Positions 57,902-64,000 of a stretch of 64,000 nt of DNA are shown here, piece by piece. Both the position numbers and the translations under genes were made by a program. The DNA is from Lujinxingia sediminis (lineage in GTDB: Bacteria > Myxococcota_A > Bradymonadia > Bradymonadales > Bradymonadaceae), in the NCBI RefSeq assembly GCF_004005565.1, contig NZ_SADD01000003.1, positions 186,001 through 250,000 on the forward strand, in the 5' to 3' direction. How positions within the stretch are numbered: position 1 is the stretch's first letter; each line of letters starts with the position of its first letter. The notes below the pieces were generated by a model. The model was not told where the DNA came from. It did no database searches and was given only the letters and a program-made list of their open reading frames with translations.

Positions 57902-59494
57902 ATGATGAATTTAAGAATGAGTGTTCGATGTCGTGTACTTCTACTGACGGCGTCGCTGGCTATCGCCGGATGCAGCGAACCGGCCGGCGACAATGTAGTG
58001 AGCGACACCGGCGTCGAGGGTGATGCCAGCGTCGATGCGGGCGATAGCGGAACGGGCGATAGCGGGACCGACGCCGATACGGGCGATAGTGGAACCGACG
58101 CCGATTCGGGTGATAACGGCGGTGGGAACGACTCGATTTTACCCTGTGCTGAGACGACCTGCCTTCATTACTCCTTAGGCGGCGATCAGGGGCTTGAAGA
58201 ACTCTACTACGTCGACCTCGCTAATCCGGGGCAGGCGATTCGCATCGACGACGCCTCAAAAACCGAGCCCATTATGGAGAGGACGAATGCGTTTACCTCC
58301 GACGCGACCGCCATGGTCTACGCCCGTGAGGAGGGCGAGTCGAATGTCCTGTATCGCGTGGATCTCGACACTCTGCAAAACGAGCGCGTCATCGACGCAA
58401 ACTTCCCTGGCGGGCAAATCTTTACGACGGAAGGAAGCGAACGCCTGCGGATCTCAGTGCGCCGAACGAGAACGAGCTCGACCCCCAATAGCTTTCTGCC
58501 TGTGTCTCCGGTCTCCTATGAACCCTTAGCCCCTGATATGGAGGGAATAGGCTACAGCGACGGCACCATCGTCACAGCCGACGGGCAGACCTCGGTCGTT
58601 GAGGTTTATGAAGACGGCGTTAAGAGCTTGTACAAGAGGGCTTTTGATGGTTCGACAGCGCTAGAGCAGCTCACCCTTGATGGCGAACTGTACCGATGGA
58701 GTCTCGACCGTCAGGGCCGACGCATCGCGTTGATCGTTGAAAAGAACGGTGTGCGCACGCTGGAAGTCGGCTCCCTCGACACCTGGACCGAGCGCGAGAC
58801 GCTCACCTTCGACTCCGGTATCGGTGGACTCGAGAGTTTCGTATGGGGTCCCGGTGGCGATGATCTCGTCTTCATCACCTACGAGCCAGCCACGTCCACT
58901 GCATATATAAACTGGAGGGATATTGAGACTGACGAGGTCATCGCTCATAACTTTTCACTCGGCCAAGGCTCCGCGGGTTGTTTTTCCCAGTTTTCCAACG
59001 CGCTGCACGGACTGGGTACGATCACAATGCATGAACCGCACCATCGCGATGTGCTCCTCTGCTACAAGAGCCTGACGATTTATGATCGAGAGACCTATTT
59101 GATTCACCGCGACAACCCGACGACCGGCCACAAGATCGCCGATCAAATCGCAGGCCGATATTATGGCGAGCCGGATGGGTTTGTGGCTCTCCAGTCGGAC
59201 TCTATCTATTTCACAGGCAACCATCCGAGTACGGATCAGAAGGCAATTTTTCGCACCGATCTAGAGACTCCCGCTATGGCGGAAGTCGCCCTAACGCTGC
59301 CCGGATCTGAGCTTCTTTTGGATTCCGCGGTCTCGCCGAACGGCGAATGGTTGACGATGACCACGACCACAGGCTCCGGCGCCGACCGCGTTACGGACCT
59401 TTATGTCGTCCGCTTCGACGCGCTGGACTCCCCTATCGCGCTGGTGACCGACTACCGTGGCGAGATATCCATGAAGTTTGTCGAAGTCTTCTGA
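57902..59494 (+). CDS. TolB-like beta-propeller lipoprotein
   Basis: A 530-residue predicted lipoprotein; signal core VLLLTASLAIAGC. After it comes a low-complexity DSGTGDSGTDADTGDSGTDAD linker, which spaces the domain from the membrane. The remaining ~430 residues have WD40-like/TolB propeller blades (FTSDATAMVYAREEGESNVLYRVDLD, WSLDRQGRRIALIVEKNG, VWGPGGDDLVFITYE, VSPNGEWLTMTTTTG). Three in-frame ATGs (57902, 57905, 57917) are possible. The GC content of the coding part is visibly lower than in its neighbours, which could mean recent transfer. Confidence 0.8.
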   Translation: MMNLRMSVRCRVLLLTASLAIAGCSEPAGDNVVSDTGVEGDASVDAGDSGTGDSGTDADTGDSGTDADSGDNGGGNDSILPCAETTCLHYSLGGDQGLEELYYVDLANPGQAIRIDDASKTEPIMERTNAFTSDATAMVYAREEGESNVLYRVDLDTLQNERVIDANFPGGQIFTTEGSERLRISVRRTRTSSTPNSFLPVSPVSYEPLAPDMEGIGYSDGTIVTADGQTSVVEVYEDGVKSLYKRAFDGSTALEQLTLDGELYRWSLDRQGRRIALIVEKNGVRTLEVGSLDTWTERETLTFDSGIGGLESFVWGPGGDDLVFITYEPATSTAYINWRDIETDEVIAHNFSLGQGSAGCFSQFSNALHGLGTITMHEPHHRDVLLCYKSLTIYDRETYLIHRDNPTTGHKIADQIAGRYYGEPDGFVALQSDSIYFTGNHPSTDQKAIFRTDLETPAMAEVALTLPGSELLLDSAVSPNGEWLTMTTTTGSGADRVTDLYVVRFDALDSPIALVTDYRGEISMKFVEVF

Positions 59495-59528
59495 TTTTCG
59501 ATTCCCGAATCTCGTTGTTTTTACATGA

Positions 59529-59554
59529 GCCCACGTCCTTTTTCGGATGTGGGC
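59529..59554 (+). terminator. Hairpin after the propeller lipoprotein gene
   Basis: GCCCACGTCC and GGATGTGGGC form a 10-bp stem with one G-U pair. Only a weak T-rich tail follows, so termination is likely but not certain. Confidence 0.6.
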
Positions 59555-59592
59555 GTTTCGCTTCCGGGCTCCACCTCGGCCTCAACACGTAT

Positions 59593-59800
59593 TCAAAAAC
59601 CTCCGCACGACGACGTCCGCATCGTCAGCGCTTCATTCCCCTCCATGATGCGCGCGATGCCATCGATGCGCGTGTAGCCGTCATCCTCCGCCGAGCCCCC
59701 CTTGATGCGCTCGCCATCGGCGCCGTTGATCTCGGTCCAGGTCCAGGTCCAGCCGGCCACCGCCGGATACGTCGCGGTCTCCTCCTCAAGCTCAAGCCCG
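59593..59800 (-). pseudogene. Possible 5'-truncated coding fragment
   Basis: The minus strand has an open frame with good codon use ending in a TGA at 59593-59595: GLELEEETATYPAVAG, then EINGADGERIKGGS and RIDGIARIMEGNEALTM. Upstream it runs straight into the 29-bp minisatellite at 59821, with no start codon or signal. This looks like the 3' end of a gene cut by repeat insertion. The family is unknown. No other gene is seen from 59495 to 60025. Confidence 0.35.
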
Positions 59801-59820
59801 TGCCGACGTGATGGACGGAC

Positions 59821-59907
59821 GCCTGGCACCCGTGCACGGATGTACGGACGCCTGGCACCCGTGCGCGCATGGACGGACGCCTGGCACCCGTGCGCGGGAC
59901 GAACCTC
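59821..59907. repeat. 29-bp minisatellite, three units
   Basis: GCCTGGCACCCGTGC plus gcgcatggacggac begins at 59821, 59850 and 59879, exactly 29 bp apart. It shares the TGGCACCCG core with the 42-bp array at 36.8-37.2 kb. Confidence 0.9.
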
Positions 59908-60035
59908 CCCACTCCGCGAACCCCCGGCGCCCCACAACCACACAACCACATAACCACACAACCACAACCCGCACGCCCCCCAACGCCCTCACGAAACTCC
60001 CCACTCCGCGAACCCCCGGCGACCCTCACACCACA
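59905..60035. repeat. G-rich dispersed repeat (minus orientation)
   Basis: Reverse complement of the element at 55.8 kb: ctccccactccgcgaacccccggcg, ccacacaaccacataacc, cgcaccccccaacgccctcacg, and then the first half again. It ends at the stop of the ATP-grasp gene. Confidence 0.82.
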
Positions 60036-61027
60036 TATGTCCCCGACCTCCCCGCCGGATCCACACTTTGCGGCAGGCAGACACCGCCCTCCCCTCCCCC
60101 AACCTCCGCGCTGCCCCCCGCACCCCGCTCCGACCGACCCGACCGCTCCGAGCGGGCCGGGTGCACCCAGCGCGCGCCCTCCCGGCCAAGCCGCGCCAGC
60201 AGCGCCAGCCCCAACCTCCCAAAACTCACCCGCGCGTTGAGCTCACTGACCGCCCGCACCACCCGCTCGCCAGCATAGCTCCCGACATACGCGTCGATGC
60301 CCAGGGGGCCCACGTAGCCGCGTGCGGCCACCGCCCGCGCGGCGCTCCTGGCCCCCTCCCACAACGCCTCATCCTCCTCCAGAGCTTCGACCGCACTCCC
60401 GAGGCCGAGCCCCCGGAAGGTTCCCGTCGCGTCGGCCATCAGCGCGCATATCCCGAGCTCCCGCACCGCTCCGCCCACCTCGATCTCGAAGTGCAACGAG
60501 CGCTCCGCCTCGATCTCGACCCTGGGCTCCACCACCACGCCCGGCCCCTGAGCGAAGATCCGCTGCGCCCACTTACGCGCGTCCTCTGGCAACGCGGAGC
60601 CGCGCCCCCGAAGCTGCCCGCGACCGCTGACGCCAAAAGGGTGTTTGAGCACCCAGCCCGCCTTAAGCCCGCGTACCGCCTGCTCAAGCTGAGCCTCGCT
60701 CTCGCATATCGCCGAGCCTCGAAGCGCCTCGATCTGCAGGCCGAAACGCTTATCGTTGACCTCGCGCACCACCTCCACATCCACCGGCCCCGTCTCAAGG
60801 CCGGCCGCGTTGGCAAAGGCCACGACCTCGTCGGTCCACCCCCAGGGCAGAAGCCTGCGGCCCGGCTCAAGCGCCTGTCCGGCAGGCGGCCACGCCACCA
60901 CCTCGGCCCCCGGCTCCAGCAACCTCAAGATATGCGACCACCTCTCTGAGACCGCCCGCACCGCCTTTGGGACCGGCGCGCCGCTCAGCGCGAGTTCAAA
61001 CTCCAGGTTGGTCAACACGTAGGTCAT
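60026..61027 (-). CDS. ATP-grasp domain protein
   Basis: A 333-residue protein with an ATP-grasp-type core: an N-terminal Rossmann-like part (YVLTNLEFELALSG, DVEVVREVNDKRFGLQIE), then WVLKHPFGVSGRGQLRGRG (P-loop-like Lys and Gly-rich loop), VVVEPRVEIEAERSLHFEI and YVGPLGIDAYVGSYAGERVVRAVSELNARVSFG, which holds the metal-binding Glu and Asn. The substrate is unknown; ATP-grasp enzymes ligate a carboxylate to an amine or thiol. The last ~45 residues are Ser/Arg/Gly-rich and run into the dispersed repeat, so the C terminus may have been replaced. AAGGA precedes 61027. Confidence 0.8.
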   Translation of the reverse strand: MTYVLTNLEFELALSGAPVPKAVRAVSERWSHILRLLEPGAEVVAWPPAGQALEPGRRLLPWGWTDEVVAFANAAGLETGPVDVEVVREVNDKRFGLQIEALRGSAICESEAQLEQAVRGLKAGWVLKHPFGVSGRGQLRGRGSALPEDARKWAQRIFAQGPGVVVEPRVEIEAERSLHFEIEVGGAVRELGICALMADATGTFRGLGLGSAVEALEEDEALWEGARSAARAVAARGYVGPLGIDAYVGSYAGERVVRAVSELNARVSFGRLGLALLARLGREGARWVHPARSERSGRSERGAGGSAEVGGGEGGVCLPQSVDPAGRSGTYVV

Positions 61028-61212
61028 CGTCGTCCTTCTTCGGGCCCTGAGCCCTCGCGATCGGCGGCTAAAATGCAACAAATACGGAACATTCTAACAG
61101 GTATTCGCGGCGAGCCGCTTGATAAAAGCGCCGTTGTAATGAATCTTGTCGGCGGCGTCGCCGGACGCCTGCCCGAAACCTTTGAAAAACCCTCTCGCAC
61201 GACGGCTGAGTT

Positions 61213-63153
<1,941 letters not shown>

Positions 63154-63209
63154 TCGCCCCCCCTCTCCACGGGTCCGCAAGCCTCGGATCCGCCGCCCCG
63201 GAGCGCTCC

Positions 63210-64000
63210 ATGGCCGAACCTTTTGTCTTTCATTTTCAGCGCGGCCCGGCTGGCGAGCCCGAGGTCATGTACATGGTCGACCTGGACTGCGCCTGCCAGC
63301 TCTGCGGGCATGTGCAGTACCAGCGCTTCTACCACAGCACCCCCTTCCACACCTTGAGCCTCGACGTTCTCGATGAGCTCGCTGAGCGCGCCTACCTCAA
63401 GGCGAGCTATGAGTGTGAGAACTGCGGCACCGAGGTCGGTCCCGAGGCCACGCGCCGCGCTGCGCTGACCTACGGTTTTGCCGACGACGCCGGGGTCATC
63501 CGCGTCTTCGTCGACCGTCTCGAAGAGACGTTGCGCTACGACATGCAGCCTCGCCGCCGTCTCGACCCCCAGGCCATGCCCACCTGGCAACCCGACACCG
63601 AGAACGCACGGGTCTACGACGAGCTCGACGAAGACGAGCTCGAAGAGGTCTTCGGCCGCCCCTTCAACATCAAATGGGCCTGGATCGACCTTCTCGAAGA
63701 CTGGGTCGAAGACCCCGAAGGCGGCGCGTACTCGCGCCTGGCCCCCGGACTCTGGGCGGTGATCGAGCGGGACGAAGAGAGCGCCGACCAGCTCGCCGAC
63801 GAGGTCGACGAAGACGAGTTCTTCGACGCGCTCGACTCCGGCGATCTGGCCGTGATTCCCCTGCACGACAGCCTGCCGGTGGCGCTTGCCACCCACGATC
63901 ACCCCGAGCGCATCTTCGGGAGGCTGCACACCTGGCTGCCCTCCTCGCTGAGCGCTTCCTTCAAAAAAGAGCAGCTCTGGGCCGACGCCTACGTCTCGCG
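63210..64000 (+). CDS. Hypothetical zinc-ribbon protein, 3' end missing
   Basis: The frame is open from the ATG at 63210 (GGAG, 6-nt spacing) to the window end, 263 codons so far. It encodes an acidic protein with CACQLCG near residue 28 and CENCG near residue 70, which together could bind one zinc ion, as in a CxxC...CxxC ribbon. The later part has Glu/Asp-rich stretches (YDELDEDELEEVFG, DEVDEDEFFDALD). No family is recognised. It starts 57 bases after parE and may share its transcript. Confidence 0.8.
   Translation, partial: MAEPFVFHFQRGPAGEPEVMYMVDLDCACQLCGHVQYQRFYHSTPFHTLSLDVLDELAERAYLKASYECENCGTEVGPEATRRAALTYGFADDAGVIRVFVDRLEETLRYDMQPRRRLDPQAMPTWQPDTENARVYDELDEDELEEVFGRPFNIKWAWIDLLEDWVEDPEGGAYSRLAPGLWAVIERDEESADQLADEVDEDEFFDALDSGDLAVIPLHDSLPVALATHDHPERIFGRLHTWLPSSLSASFKKEQLWADAYVS

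Noticed and set aside
59821-59907. CRISPR-like 29-bp repeats
   Set aside because: The units are directly tandem with no spacers.

Overview
This 64 kb window is GC-rich chromosomal DNA of a gram-negative bacterium, most likely from the Myxococcota / Bradymonadota (former Deltaproteobacteria) side of the tree. The clues are many secreted lipoproteins with Cys/Asp-rich linkers, VCBS/FG-GAP, thrombospondin type 3 and pentapeptide repeats, two C termini of myxosortase (MYXO-CTERM) type, a membrane Ser/Thr kinase with an RCC1 propeller, and a hybrid histidine kinase. The order is my inference; no rRNA or tRNA gene is visible.

Layout. 1-1.8 kb: 3' end of jag/khpB, then mnmE. 2.1-13 kb: a DUF3015-like protein and a DUF4105 protein, dtd, an acyltransferase, an acyl-CoA ligase, a papain-type lipoprotein protease, a thioredoxin and a Tll0287-like haem lipoprotein. 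13-20 kb: an FG-GAP lipoprotein, a DUF892 ferritin-like protein, a REP-associated tyrosine transposase (RAYT), an RluA-type pseudouridine synthase and a pentapeptide protein, all separated by palindromic repeat arrays. 20-27.6 kb: TetR, SufS-type cysteine desulfurase, a hybrid histidine kinase / V4R protein / small protein operon, pirin. 27.8-37 kb: unknown and secreted proteins, a HemG-like flavodoxin and the RCC1 kinase, in the most repeat-rich DNA. 37-44 kb: an ABC-F ATPase and an rtcB-rtcA-rtcR RNA-repair operon behind a sigma-54-type promoter. 44-64 kb: a cadherin/TSP3 surface protein, DUF3703, hmgA, three tandem paralogous lipoproteins, rdgB, a GpsA-like protein, CBS and DUF971 proteins, a TolB-like lipoprotein, an ATP-grasp protein, a ParE/GyrB topoisomerase subunit and a cut-off zinc-ribbon protein.

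The most unusual content is between and inside genes. A family of short palindromes (core GACC-CTC-GGTC) occurs roughly 40 times, often in tandem arrays with a period near 44 bp. A RAYT gene flanked by perfect copies is the obvious candidate mobiliser. The same signature appears inside rtcA and as three in-frame 18-residue repeats in the inter-domain linker of rtcR. Other dispersed families are a G-rich (GGTTGGGT)n element, a GAGNNC hexamer satellite that also encodes the kinase linker, a ~100-nt element with nested stems and a compensatory base change, GGTGCC/GGCACC minisatellites, and a dense array of hairpins at 56.5-56.8 kb.
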